Source: Eleginops maclovinus (Eukaryota; Chordata; Actinopteri; Perciformes; Eleginopidae). Taken from it: 64,000 nt of DNA. The DNA is taken from the NCBI RefSeq assembly GCF_036324505.1, contig NC_086358.1:4158768-4222767 (forward strand), written 5' to 3'. The position numbers were made by a program, and so were the translations under genes. Shown here one piece after another: positions 1-14,500 of the stretch. Each line of letters opens with the position of its first letter. Position 1 is the stretch's first letter. The notes beneath the pieces were generated by a model. The model was not told the DNA's origin. It searched no databases and saw only the letters and a list, made by a program, of their open reading frames with translations.

Positions 1-174
1 TAATGAATACCTGTGGCTTTTAAATGAACAATTATTTAACACAGACTCATCCGACTACTTAGAATAGTGTGGACTTTGTTAAGCTATTGTAAATTACATA
101 TTAAGATGTTCCTTTTGGTGGAATCAATTCCAGTATCAATACTAAAATGTCCACAGCATGTACAAAGTGTGGAC

Positions 175-740
175 TATAATCAAGGTTTCAAGGTTTCAAG
201 GTTTCAAGGTTTTATTGGTCATATGCACAGCAGATACAGCGTATATGTTGGCAATGAAAATCTTATGTCGCGTGCTCCTCCAACAACTCAACATGCATGG
301 TGCAAAAGATAAATAAAGTAGTGCAAAAAGAGAGAAGAATATTTACAATATTAACAATAAAGATTTGAGGATGTGAAATATATACATATGTGGAATACAT
401 TGAAAGTATTTAAATACTTTACACTGTTGAATGAGGAGGTATGGACAGATGCATATATTATGTATAGCAGATGTATATGGCAGATATGTATAATATATAG
501 ATATGTGTACTATAAACAGATATGTATGGCAGATGTGTATAATATATATGTATGTGTGTACTATAAACAGATGTGAGTAGACATTCACACAGCTCAGGAG
601 TTCAGTAGTCTTATAGCCTGTGGTATAAAACTGTCTCTGAGTCTGGTGGTCTTGGTCCGGATGCTGCGGTACCGTCTGCCAGACGGCAGCAGACAGAACA
701 GATTGTTGCTGGGGTGATGGGGGTCCTTTAATATCCTAAT
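175..740. repeat. Dispersed teleost repeat, probable non-LTR retrotransposon-related
   Basis: The segment begins with four tandem copies of a TTTCAAGG-type heptamer and then reads like a very common fish interspersed sequence: 'ttttattggtcatatgcaca' near 211 and the CpG-rich block at 580-720 containing 'ggatgctgcggtaccgtctg'. It ends near a short palindrome, AATATCCT-AATC-AGGATATT, at about 731-750. Recognition is from familiarity with teleost repeats, not a search, so family and boundaries are uncertain. Confidence 0.5.
481..577. repeat. Two-copy tandem duplication, about 49 bp unit
   Basis: Copy 1 (481-529) and copy 2 (530-577) both run from cagat(a/g)tgtataatatat to actataaacagat and differ at a few positions. 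The sequence is AT-rich and lies inside the larger dispersed repeat. Short reading frames here on both strands are by-products of the AT-rich repeat. Confidence 0.7.
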
Positions 741-891
741 CAGGATATTATTTGGAATTCTAAACAATTAAGATGGTTGAAGTATTACTTAGTCAACATG
801 CATGGGTCAGTACACAAGTCAGTAATTAAACTTATTATGGTCCTGTTATTTAATTCTGTTGTGGAACAATAACGGCTGGTTTACACATAAC

Positions 892-902
892 TTTATTTTA
901 TT
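892..902 (-). terminator. Candidate polyadenylation signals of meiob
   Basis: Two overlapping AATAAA hexamers on the minus strand (plus-strand tttatt at 892-897 and 897-902) lie about 200 bases past the meiob stop codon at 1104. They are the first canonical signals after the stop and would give a 3'UTR of roughly 220-230 bases. No transcript evidence is available. Confidence 0.55.
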
Positions 903-1103
903 GTGCAACATATAAGTTAGTTCATTCAACAGTTTTAAGCGCTCAAGCCAACGGAATATTCTTAATTTAAATAAGTTAAATAAATAAATAAATAGTGCAA
1001 AGAATGTAATATTCAAAAAACCCAAATTACACACGTTAAAATGACTATTGCCCTCTATAAAATCTCCATCAGAACTGTAAAGTATCTGCAGCATGTGTTA
1101 TGA

Positions 1104-4100
1104 TCAGGGCTGCAGCAGCAGGGCGGACATGTGCTGCTTCACCTCTCCTGGGTCAGCCACAGAACAGTCCAGAACCACCGCCCTCATCCCACTCTTCATT
1201 TTAATCGAGGGGATGATCTAAAACATTTCAAAAGATAATTTGAACTTGTGATTATTTTTTAAAGATAACACACAGTCAATAATCAAAAAGCTGTTGTACC
1301 TTCACATATATTTTGCTTCTCTCCAAAAGGAGTTTCCACTTCATTGCCGTCCGCTCGTCATCAGTCAAACTGGTAAACTCGTCCGTCTGCGATGGGAGGA
1401 ATTAAAATGTGGTTTATCCCACCTGAAGCATAGATGCTTAAGATCCCGTACACGTGATGGAAATATCGCACCAGTTCATAGGAGCAAAATATATCATCTG
1501 ACATGGATTTATTATACTTACCTAGCAGCAAACTCTACTATCAAGCTTTGATGCAAACACAGGATTCAAATGCTTTATTGGCATGTGGTAATTATAGATA
1601 ATCAGGGTAGAGTTGTCCGTGTTATACTCGACATGCACCAGTATTTATCCCACTTCTCTCATGTACTTTAACCGCTACACACAGATGATAACGCATATAG
1701 AATTGAGGCTATTTAATCCTAATTCAGGGATGTGGTACTGACCGTGCAGCCGAGAGCCTTCTCTGCCACCGGGCTCCTCAGGGCGCAGGCATGCAGGGTG
1801 CCGGTGTGGTCTGTCAAGTCCACCAGCAGGTCGAAGCCAGTGGTGCTGAAGAAGACCTGATCCCTCCCCGGACACATCAGGTTGGTGCAGCTCAGTTCAT
1901 CCTGCATCACCATGAACTTACACCTGAAGCTGAGGCGGGACACACAACAGACTGATGAAGGAATGGAGGGTGAAACAATGACACAACCACTGTTTTACTA
2001 ACTAATGCACCGTGGGACTTTACCAGCGAGTCTTGATGAGTTTGGAAACAGAAGAGTCCAGGTCGAGTTTGGAGATGAAGCTGTATGTTATCCCGAAGAA
2101 CATTTCAGAAGTCTCTTGGGCCCTCTGCTTCAGCTGGCTCACTGTGTACACGTCCGTGATGGACTCCACTGCACAGACAGAGATGTAACCAAAATATTTC
2201 CAAATTTTGTTTTCTTTCTTGGGTCTTTTTTGTCACCAAGCCGAGGCGCATCGGCAATAGCACTCGCACTTGCAGCCATGCTCTCATTTTGTCACATGAT
2301 ATGACAGCTAGAGCGTGCATGAGAGAGGGAAGGCACAGGCACGGCTGCAGGGAGTGGAAGCAGAGTGCTTAACACACACAGGAAATATGGCTCTTATTAA
2401 AACAATGTCATTCTTAAAGTACTCGTTGCGTTTTTTAACGGCAGGGTATCGCGATACCTTTCTAGTACCGGTGCACTGTGCAACACTAGAATATATATAA
2501 GTATACAGCCAGACTTCTGCTCATTCTAATACTACAGTAACAGTATCAGAGGGGAATTCTTCACAGTAACCCACCAGGCACATCCTCTGGTTTCTCGTCC
2601 TGATCCAGAGCTCCAGACTCTGCCACTTCTTTGGCGTAGCTGAACAGCAGACTGGCCTCTCTGGTGTCTGAGAGCAAATTATGAATGACTTGCACAGCAG
2701 GAACACAATGGAAACGGTTGAGAAGCTTATTTTTGATTAATTCCACATTTAAAAGTTGTATCAGATGCTGTGTTTTTATGAATGGTTGCTGTAAAGCCTC
2801 ACCAGGGTTGACAGTGATAATAGTTTTTGCGTTAATCGTTGCTGTCATGCCGTTGCGAAAGCTGTCAAAGCCAATCTTTGCGTCCGCTATGAAGAGCACT
2901 GTGCATGAAGAATGAAGGTTAAGACAACAGAAAGCTATTTTAAACATAAACACAGTTACATCTCAGATATCCGCCTCAACGTTTCTCTCCAGTACAGTAT
3001 GCTAATGGGACGTGACAGGCGGGAATAACAGTTAAATACAGATTCATTTTGTGGCCGCAAGTGAGCAGCAGCTGCTAACCTACCCGTCTCCTTGGGTATC
3101 AAAGTTTGCACGAGCTGAATAGCTTCTCTGTCCCAGCTGTGGGTTAAACAGAGGTCAGGGAGCCATTCGGTGAAAATCAAACGCACATGGAGTTCAGCAG
3201 GTTAATCAAAAGCTGTGTCTCACCAAAGCAAATGTGCGGTTAACCTAAAGATACACAGCGGTGATGCAAGGGGCCAAGGAGATGGAATATGGCACATATT
3301 CAACACAAGATATTCATTTTTCCAAGCGGATAAAGGACGCACCAGACGAGAGGGAAGGAGGAGACGGAGTCATCAAAGAGCTTCACTTCCAGCCGCTGCC
3401 CTTTGCGTTGGTCTGAAGTGATGAACTGCTTCAGCTCTCCAATCTGTAAATGTAAACAGGATCATCAGAAGTTCATATCACAGTATCTTTCCTTCCTTTG
3501 AAAAAATGCATCAGCATCAAGCAAAGGGTTTGGCCTCTCTCTGAACTCTCAGCCATGATGGTGAGTTGGTCTCTTTTTCATGCAATCAATGCGAGTACCA
3601 GCAAGTAACCACACAGACAAAACAGACACAATGTAGTGAATTAGGCAAGTTAACAGATGTATATTTAGTTAAATTAGAAAACCAAATATATATATTTGCT
3701 CAGAGCTCACGCTTATTGGAAAAAAGGGTTCATGGACTCCCCGATCCAAGGATCCATCTTTGACTTTAGATTTTTTTTTAAACCCTTATTATGGTTCTGT
3801 TTAAGCTCAGGAAACTTTTACAGATTTTCTTTTCCACCCGAGCTGCACTTGTGGAGAAAACAGCAACAGAAAAACCACCATCTAATGCAATCAGTGTGTG
3901 AAAATAAATTGTTGGTTTCTCAATTTTTCTCTCATTCCATAAACAAAAAACACCTTTCCTAAATCAATGATGTTTCAAAAATGTTCCCCTAAATGAACCA
4001 TAATCTATTGGCAAGCAACATTCATTTGCCTTCAAATTATGAGAGAAAAGCCTTCTGGGAAAAAACTTACAGAAGTACAAGTAGACGCAGCAGCTTGATA

Positions 4101-5563
4101 GAAATGTGGGATCATTAAAAAAGCAAATAACTGAATGTATCAAAAAATGGATTTCTTCTTTAACACTATTCAATACTCCAAACCTGTGACGTTAAGGTGC
4201 CCTACCGATTTCACAGCAGCCAGTACATTTATCAACATGCCCTCCAGCCTCTGCCCGTTGGCCACAATGTCTCCCAGAGAGTAGAAATCTCCAGAGTCTT
4301 TCACTGGCAGGTGGATCAGAGGCAGCAGCCGGTCGACAACACACAGAGACACCTGGGAATGAGCCTCCGTCACCATCAGCCTGTAGAGGCTGACAGAGCA
4401 GACACAGGCCTTTGAACCAGCAAGTCCTTTAAGCATCATCACACAGTTACATCATATTTTACACAGCTTTACACTGGGTTGTATTAACAGCACTACCCTC
4501 TGGCTGTTAAAAGCTCCAGAGAGTGACTATGAAGAAATCCTCCAGAATATCTTTATTAAAAAGTGATAATTACCTCGGTGTTGTGGGACAGAATTTGTCC
4601 CCTTTCTCCGGGTCTTTGCAGGAAACTAAAGGATTTTCAACGATGACTGGAGAAAGAAGTAGAAACATTTAAGTGCATACTCTTTAGGTTTATCTTTTGT
4701 ATTATATTTAAAGTCTTTAAGCATTTTTGAAAGTATCTTCTTACTACATTTTCTTTTCTATCAAGATTTTTTGTAAAGCTTAATTTTCATTCTACAAGTA
4801 AAGACATATCAAAAGCTGGCTTGACCTAAGCTTCATTCGTACTACTGATAATGAGGTATTTATTTTTTAAAAAGAAAGAAAATATCAGCACTAATTCTCA
4901 AGACTTCTGTTGTTTCTGGGTCTTTGACAGTGACTTCCTCACCACAGTCTCCGGTGCTGAAGCTGTTGGAGAGCCCATTGATGTATACATCGTTCCCCCA
5001 TGCTGTGACATTAATGAAGAAGTCAGGCGAGTCCTTGATAGTGAATCCAAACGTGAATCTGTCCACACCAATATCTGAAATTCAGATGCATAGATTAGTT
5101 CAATCCAGGTAAATGGGAAAGAAAGGGAAAGCAAAAAGCCATCTTCTCCAGGAGAGGGGGCTGGTGTACAACACACCGAGGTGCAGTGATGTTAGAAGAG
5201 TGTGACATTATAATTAACATCTTTAAAGTGAACTATTGTGAAAAAATACTCACTTTTTCTGTCAGGAAAGCTTTTGACATCAGATTTCCCAATGACGATG
5301 CCTGTCAGTTTCTGAAAAATATTAAAAAGACGATGACATTTTTGAGAAATTATAATCAGTAGTCACTTAACAAATCAAACTCAGAAAAAAAGGCCTCAAA
5401 TATCCATAATTTCAAAACAATTTTTCATAGCTTTTACACACTGGTTTTGTTTAAATGGTGGTTGTAGAAACACATAGATATTAAATAGCTGCTCATGTAA
5501 ACTCACCGGATGAGAGAGGTTGGGGTGCAGCTCAGAGATGGCAATGAACGTCTGGGCAGCCAT
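1104..5563 (-). CDS. meiob: Meiosis-specific with OB domain-containing protein (MEIOB), 13 coding exons
   Basis: MEIOB is an RPA1-like single-stranded DNA-binding protein that works with SPATA22 in meiotic recombination. Coding exons, in transcript order: 5563-5507, 5311-5254, 5074-4943, 4646-4574, 4389-4206, 3443-3343, 3136-3084, 2898-2803, 2667-2575, 2168-2024, 1929-1743, 1386-1300, 1217-1104. All junctions are GT-AG and phases chain without a break (1,380 nt, 459 residues). The start reads [19 protein letters not shown]. Family hallmarks include [20 protein letters not shown] (OB-A), [39 protein letters not shown] and [18 protein letters not shown] zinc-ribbon-like set (C331-x2-C334, C345-x4-C350) sits in the C-terminal OB domain; the exon 11 acceptor at 1929/1930 is chosen because it preserves C331. 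Length agrees with vertebrate MEIOB as I recall it. No frame damage is seen. Exons were placed by eye against remembered family sequence, so a junction could be off by a few bases. Confidence 0.93.
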
Positions 5564-5906
5564 GTCATCAAATCATCACTTAAACCACTTCAGAGTCCAG
5601 TTTTTAATACATTTACAGTCACTGTAATGAGACAAACAAATAAACAATGAGTTAAAGTTGTGGTGGCCTTATTTTCAAAACCTCTGCTTAAAACAAATAA
5701 ACAGCAGTTACTTGTCAGGTTTTGTTAAGTGGTGAGCTAGCTTAACAAGACTAAAGAAAGCGTTAGCAGTGACTTATTGACTCTTACGAAACCTCTAAAT
5801 TACCTGAAGGTTTAAACTATGTCTTGATATAATATTTGTAATATTTTTGCGTTGTTTCGGTTATACCTGATACGTTTTTTCTTTTTTAATCTGTGTTTTT
5901 CTTTAC

Positions 5907-6000
5907 CTGCTCTGTTTCCCCAAACTGTAATTTGTGTACCGCGGCAAAACTGTTGCACGCGACAGAATTTGCAGATGCTGCGTTCAAATGTAGCCGGAAG
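5907..6000 (-). promoter_or_regulatory. Candidate meiob promoter / untranslated first exon
   Basis: About 340 bases upstream of the meiob ATG the minus strand has a good splice donor (AGAGCAG|GTAAAG, exon side ending at 5907) preceded by a small CpG-containing patch (5939-6000) in otherwise AT-rich DNA. A candidate acceptor (CATTACAG) lies near 5610-5635, just before the coding start. This would make a short untranslated leader exon. Inferred from splice signals and composition only; no TATA box or transcript data. Confidence 0.35.
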
Positions 6001-7668
<1,668 letters not shown>

Positions 7669-8120
7669 TGTCCTTATGCATAGCAGTGCATACAGTTTGT
7701 AGATCTACCATGTTCATTGTCACATGCATTACAATCACAGTGCTGTTTTTTCAGTCCCCACAGTAAATGAGGCCAGTATAATGACTGCAATCAGAACCTG
7801 ACTTTTTGCAGGTGTAACAGTAAAATACAGGGGAATTAAAATGTACAATAACACACCTTGTTAAGCTGATTGTTTAAAGTAATATGAAACCTCTCCATCT
7901 TGACTAAACTAAGCAGATTTCTTTGATTTGTTTTTCTGTGGGAATACATTATTTTGCCAATGATACATCGATCAATGTCTTGTGCCACCTTTCCTCCTTC
8001 TTAAGAACACTGCACTTCAATACACAACTTGATCTGGAACACAGGTTTCATACCAGACATTGAAACGCAGCATTCAAAACATGTTTCATTAAGAATTTTA
8101 AATGTCTGTTATGTTTAACT

Positions 8121-8226
8121 AGGCCCTATTATGCTCTGTGGGGTTTTTCCTTTCCTGTAGTGTGTTATATAGATTTATGTGCATGTAAATGGTCTGCAAA
8201 GGCTAACATCCCAAAGTTCCTACCCT
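8121..8226. repeat. Dispersed teleost repeat, 5' fragment (copy 1)
   Basis: This stretch matches the start of the element at 54066: both have aggccctat, then tttcctgtagtgtg(t)ataTAg-like sequence, and then 'caaaggctaacatcccaaag' against 'caaaggctacaatcccaaag'. The two window copies support each other. It reads as a known-style fish interspersed element, but I cannot name the family. Confidence 0.65.
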
Positions 8227-9757
8227 AAACCACAACCCTATAATCCATTCATATAAAATCGATCATAAAATACTGACCAAAGCCATCCTGTATCATCCTT
8301 TTAAGACTTTAAGAGTATTATGCTCATGGTACCTATATTCTTTTACTTTTAATGCATCAACTGTACTCATAAAAGGGTATTTTTACATTGTGGTATTGCC
8401 AGTAAAAAAGATGAATACTTCCCCCACTGCTGTTCATATTTAGCAACTGTCCACCGGACCTCCATGATGGCACCAGACAGGATATCTGTGGTTCGGCTGC
8501 ACTTCCCTGTGTTAAACAAGAGAGGAGAGGAGGAAGCAGAGGCATTGGCGACTGCTCAGATGCAACAAAAAGTCAAGTCTTTTTACATCTGCAGCAATGA
8601 CATCTGAAGGAAGTGACAGCCCCATACTTCTACCATTTTAAAGCCTGTGTGTTGCCTCTTTGTCTAAAAACAGAGCGCCCCAGACTCATGTTCTGATCTA
8701 AATGACCATTTCTGATCCGGAACTGGTGTTTACAATATCCACATGTGATGTCCCAAACAGGAAGTGGGTATTTAGTCGTAGTATTTAGCTTGGTGAACCA
8801 AAGGGTTTGAGTCTCCACACACACACATAGACAAAAGAGCTATTGTTGATAATGAAACACGTTATTTTTAAATGGTACCAATCATCAATATTTGATTGAA
8901 TCCCAACCATTAAAACATGTCATTCTGAACGGTGAGCAATATCTTGGCACAGTCTACATCCAAGTATAGCTTTAACAGTGGTTGGCAGCACTTTGGCAGT
9001 CTTTATTGGCTTCCAGAAGTGGAAGACGTCCAAGTATGTGTGTACACTGTAATTTCCCTGCCACCTGTGTGACTCACTGCACTGTAAAGCTGTCGCACCG
9101 TGGAGTCTGCACACAGCCATTGAATCCAGCTCGGCTCCGGTCGAACAATGCCGTCTGTTTTCTCATCCCCGTGTCCAGAAAGAGGAGAGGGGGGTGCACG
9201 AATGTGGAGGGAAACCTTAAATGATGTTAATAACGTGCTGTTGAAAAGCTGCACCAGGACAGAAATCAGTGGCATGCATGATGTCAGCTCCCATTATTAC
9301 TGTATGCCACCATATTGAGGTAATGGGAGGAATACCGAGGCCAAGTTGTTGCTATGAGTCTCAGTAAGCGAGGCAGGAAACATTACATTACATGACATAA
9401 AACTAAATGAGGGGAAAGTGACGTTTCTGTCGCAAAACATGACTAAAATGAAACAACTTTTCAGCTGTAGTTTGCTCTACAGTGAACATTCCCACGCTGT
9501 TACTGAACGGAAAAAGGAATCATGTTTTAATGCAGCTTGTGCTTTAAGTGCTTTTATTTCATTGTCTACACAAAACAGGTACCACCACTTACACGCCCAA
9601 CTGAGGCATGATTTGTATCTTCTTGTTGTCTGGCTTGCACAGTTTTGGACTTGATCCAAATGTGCGGTGTCGTCGTATAGGTTAGAATGAAAGGGGGAAG
9701 GGCGGGTAAATTCAGTATGTGGCACTGCTTCTCAAAACCAACAAAGGAGATGGAGGA
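8227..9757. other. Intergenic, no gene seen
   Basis: Mixed-composition DNA with only short open frames on both strands. Overlapping frames at 8920-9275 on both strands show no splice signals or recognisable motifs. Confidence 0.45.
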
Positions 9758-9904
9758 GCTGCACGATAGCTGCCCACTGCTCCTAGTACTAGGATGGGTT
9801 AAATGCAGAGGACTAATTTCACTGTGTGTGCTCTGCTGTGTGCATGCATTTGACTAATAAAGAGGGTTTCATCCTCCGATTCTATATTTCTATCTATCTA
9901 TCTA
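9758..9904 (+). mobile_element. tRNA-derived SINE, 5'-truncated copy
   Basis: It is nearly identical to the 3' half of the element at 60345-60653: both contain 'ctgcacgatagctgcccact', 'gatgggttaaatgcagagga' and 'gactaataaagagggtttca'. The copy lacks the tRNA-like head and ends in a (TCTA)n tail at 9888-9903, as expected for target-primed retroposition with 5' truncation. Confidence 0.8.
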
Positions 9905-11249
9905 ACCAAACAATTGTAAAAGCTCCGGAAAGACAGTTTTATTTTAAGACATTTTGGTATTTAATTGTGAAGTGTGATGGGCAAATGATTGCTAATGATG
10001 TAATATATGTTCAAATGTTTTAGTCCAGATCAAATTGGATGACTGTGGATCTTTTTTTAGACATGTTTTACTGCAGCTTCCAATATTATTACTTTCTGTT
10101 TTGAATTTTGAATATGGTCAATGTTTTTTGACAACAGCATATACGATTTTACAGTGTAAGTGAGCGTGCGATGCATTTTCTGGTCCACGTTTTGTGCATA
10201 TGTATATTTTCCAGTATTTAGTCGCAGAAAACCACACAATTGAAACGTTTTATCCACTCTGAGGGAAAATCCTGCCTGATAAACAGCAGCTGTCAATGTG
10301 AAGTTACCCAGAGTCGTCTGTTATCAACCATTCATCATTTCACCTACATCAAAGCCTCACAGACGTCTTCACACGTCCACTGTTTAGGTTGTCCCCCTGA
10401 AAAGCCCAGACAGAAAACTCTCTTTTTCTTCCAAATGAAAATAAATAAATATTTGAAGTGTTTTTTTTTTTTTACCACAAATTGAGGCGAGAAACACATT
10501 TCTTCAATTATTACCGAGTGATATACTAAACAGAAGCGTTCATTTCTTTGCCGCATGTGTTGCACTGAACAATGAAGTGATTATACTCTGGAGCATCACC
10601 CTCAATGTGCTACAAAGCAGGACACAGTTCCAAGCTATAATGGTGTTTATCAGTTAATTGTTAAATCACTTCAGCGTTGCTTTGTTTACGTTCTGATTTT
10701 ACGGTATGTGGTGCTGATGTTCTGCATCATCTGTATGGCCTCCACATATGCAGATGAACAGCTTTTCTATTATTTATACTGTGGCATTAATTGTCACGGG
10801 AGAGTTTCAGTACTGAGTGAAATATGCAATGTTTGAATAACAGTGACATCAAGTAGTCGAGTGCTTACTGTTTGGCATATACAACATTATAGTGTATTAT
10901 GTAAGACTTTTATTTGAATCATAGGCACATTTCTTTCCAAAAGTGGATAAAACCCTGGATTTATTTCCTCTTCTAAGCTATTTCCTTCGTGAGAAGTTCA
11001 AGGATCTTATAATATAAAACAGATTATGATTTATTGGTATTTTTATGCATTATACATAGTTTAAGATCATGATGTGGTTCTCCGTTTTACTGTCCTCCTC
11101 TTCCATCTTTCCTTTGTATTTATTCTCATCATGATTGGTTTCATAGGGTTTTAATATATGCAGAATAACAAAGACATCCGGATCTTTGGATGGTAAGACT
11201 TCTTAAGATATTACATTTATAATAAACATTAACAAGAGATCTGCTATCA
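9905..11249. other. Intergenic, no gene seen
   Basis: AT-rich, with a 12-base poly(T) run near 10461-10472. Open frames at 10057-10296 and 10344-10565 (minus) do not look protein-like and have no supporting splice sites. Confidence 0.45.
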
Positions 11250-11269
11250 AGACCCGTCTGTTCATTAGA

Positions 11270-11540
11270 TATGAAGCTACATCCAGTAGCCAAACTGCTA
11301 ACAGCTTACTGTAAGCCAGTTAGCTAACAGCTAGCACCAAACTCCTCGTACAACTGCAGCTTGACATACAGTCTTTGGTTTTAACATTTGACCTCTACAG
11401 GTGCTTTAAGGAAGATTTGTGTTAGCTTCTAGCAAAGCAAGGATAGCTGTTTCTCCCTGTTTTTAGTCTTTGCGCTAAGCTAGGCTAACCATGTCCTGGC
11501 TGTGGCTTTGTTGTCTCTCATAGAGCTAGCAACCAGTTAG
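11270..11540. repeat. Dispersed 'gctaagct' teleost repeat (copy 1)
   Basis: The region has repeated gctaacagct, gttagctaac and 'tgcgctaagctaggctaacc' words plus 'tagtctttgcgctaagctag'. The same vocabulary occurs at 25040-25510 and 33290-33600. I recognise it as a widespread fish interspersed element, often seen in introns and intergenic DNA. Boundaries are approximate. Confidence 0.5.
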
Positions 11541-14500
11541 CATTTAGCACCTATTCAAAGTATTGCAGTCTTCCTGCAAAAGGGAAACAGAAACATGTGG
11601 TATTTGTATTTCATTTTTTCTTCAAACTAAGTTAAACCAACTTCTCCTTCTACATTTTTACTACCAAGTAAAACAAAGCTTTTTTCTACTTCAAATACTA
11701 TAACAAATGCAATAGAACTGAGTTAACTGAGAGACACTGCAGCTCTTTGCTAAAATGGAAGTACAAATTATATGTGATTGGAAAATGGGGACATGACAAA
11801 TGCATTAAAGGTAGAATTCTGCTCTGCCACTGCTGATTATTCAAAGGTAATGAGTCATGGCTTTGGAGTGCTCCAGCAAATCAATGGACGCCTTTAAGAG
11901 GGAGTCATGCCGCCCTGTATCCTGTTAGATGTTTGGAGGCCTTTGCTTAAACCAACTCTACCATTGGAGGGAAAAGGCCTATGTCTCATCTGTCTCTCTC
12001 TTTGGGATGGTAGCCTACTAACATCACATATGGAAGACATCATGCTGTTCCAGCTCTCCTCACCGAGCACTAATAACAGTGTGGCTATGGGTTTAATAAA
12101 AAGGAATGGAACGAATTATGGCCCCGTCCCAGCCATCATGTACTGCAGTGCTTTAGCAGCAGCCAGTCCAGACCAGCAGAGACTGTAAGGGAGGACATTG
12201 AAAGAGAGAGAGGAAGGGCGGGGGGGATGTGACTGGGAAGAGCCAAACTTCCCAGCAATAACCAGTCAGACTCTAGGGTTCGATGCTGTGGTGGAGAGGA
12301 GGAACACACAGAGCGATATATAGAGAGACAAGGCCTGTGGGCAGCACAGACAGGCTCTGCCAGGGGTAATGAAACGTCAACAGCAGTTTCACAAAGGACG
12401 TTAAGCCGAGTCTTGATTAAAATGGAAGTAAGAGTATGTCGTGCTCAGCGTAATAAGTGCACAAATGGGAACGCAGGGAGTCTCTGGGGATTTACCAGTG
12501 AAGAACCCACTGAGAATGAGAGGAAGATGTAGAGCGGCAGGAATGAAAAACCGGAGACATGAGAATTTAACTTTCACTGAACGATTGATTGATGAAGTAA
12601 GTGACTGAATATAATAGTCAAAAAGAAGAAAAATAATAGTCTCTACTTGTTGCTTTTATTATGTCTAAAATCTCCAGGAGTCCTTCAGTGCACTGGTTTG
12701 AATTTCAGGGATTGGAACCCCATAGAGGGAGAAAAAAATGAAAGAGGTCACAAGATCAGAATGAGCAAAAGGATATTTAAAAGATTCAGACTCTTCTATA
12801 ATCCTTTCTATTTGTTTAAAAATATACCCTAGGTAGTTTACATCCCAAATTCAAAAGCTTACACACATGCATGAGGCATAAATACACATATTCACATGTT
12901 GGGAGTAATATAATAAGTCATAAAATAGGAGGAGAAGGACAAGCACTCACTCTTTTTCTTCTAGCAGTCCACCTACACACACAGATGTTTCATGCTCTGT
13001 TTTACTCAGTGTTTTCCTCTCGGACTGTTGCTATCGTTTGAAAAAGGAAAAAGAAAATGCATATCCGTACGTGCACGCTGGTTCTTATTTGTAAATCAAA
13101 AATAATATTCAATTACATCTGAAAATAAGTTCTGTAAATGTTGTTTTTGCATCTCAAAAGTGAGGTAGACAAAAAAACATATAGGGTTAAAAACAACAGT
13201 TAGATTTTCCTTGATTGATTGTATCTTATATAATGGGACATAGTTGTCTTTGCATCTAATAGGGAGCTTCATACTGACATTTTATGGGGGTCGGCTGCAC
13301 CCCGAGACCTCATTGGAGTCTCACCCAACTTATCACCACCATAATTGCCTCTTGCATATTTATATAAATGTGAAAAGTCAATCTAAGTTGATTAAGAGAA
13401 AGACAGAGCGGATGAAGACACCAGTCGAGCAGCTGGAAGTGAAAGTGGGTGCCGGAGCTTCCTGGGTGGGCACCTAAGACCCTAACCCTGGACTCAATAT
13501 GCACTGACATGTCCGTCCTTAAATCAGCTGCCAAGCGCAGGAGATGACAGGTTAGTTCAGACCTACAGCAATGCAGGGAATCCTAATGGCTCCATCAGGA
13601 CTGTGCACTCTCTGTTATTTTGTGCTTCCTCAGAATTTTGACCTGTATGTCAGTGTTTCAGCGCCTGCCTGAGAATGAGTCTGTGGAGGATGCAGATTTA
13701 TATTTGACCGGTGAGTGTCTCGGCTATTTTGGAGATTAATCCAACTACTCTCCTTCATCCTTTTACTGCGTCTGGTCACTTTTATGGAATGTATTGTTAA
13801 TTTTGCTGACATAAAACGACTAAATACGTTTGTTAAGACAATGATGAGATGGGACCAACATCATTAAACACTAACTGTGACTTATGGCATATTCTAGACA
13901 AAAAAGACAAGATTGAAATTAAGTTTGAATAAAAAACTAAACCAAACTCTGTCTGAATTTTCCTGACAATAAAAGTCATTTTGTATAATAAATATAATGG
14001 TATGTTTTTTATCTCCAATGCTGAAGTTGTGTGTGTTTTAGCTATAAAATACCTTAATATATGATTAAAAAAAGCTGCTTTTTTGATGTTTTAAAAACTA
14101 TTTTAGGAAAGCATGAATTCCTAAAAGTGTTGATTGATTATTCAACCAACCACAACATTTATCCATAGCTTAACGTCTGAAATAGCGTTTAACCGCCCAT
14201 CGTGGGACACTTGATTCATCATGTAAAACTAAAAAATATTGAAGAAACACATTAAATAGACCGCCTCTGATTGAAGGTAGCAGTTTTATTTTTATCCGGT
14301 GACTGTCTGGGTTATTTTTGAGCTTTAATACAACTATATTGCTACCATCTCTTCCTCCCTTTACTGTGTTTGGTCACATGATACGGACCTCCATGCCAGT
14401 AAACCGTCTCTGTCTGTCTTTATGATAGGGGTCTGTTACATTGAACCTACGCAGACGTCTGTTATATTTGGATTAGAAGAGCCCAGCTCGCCTGATTTGC

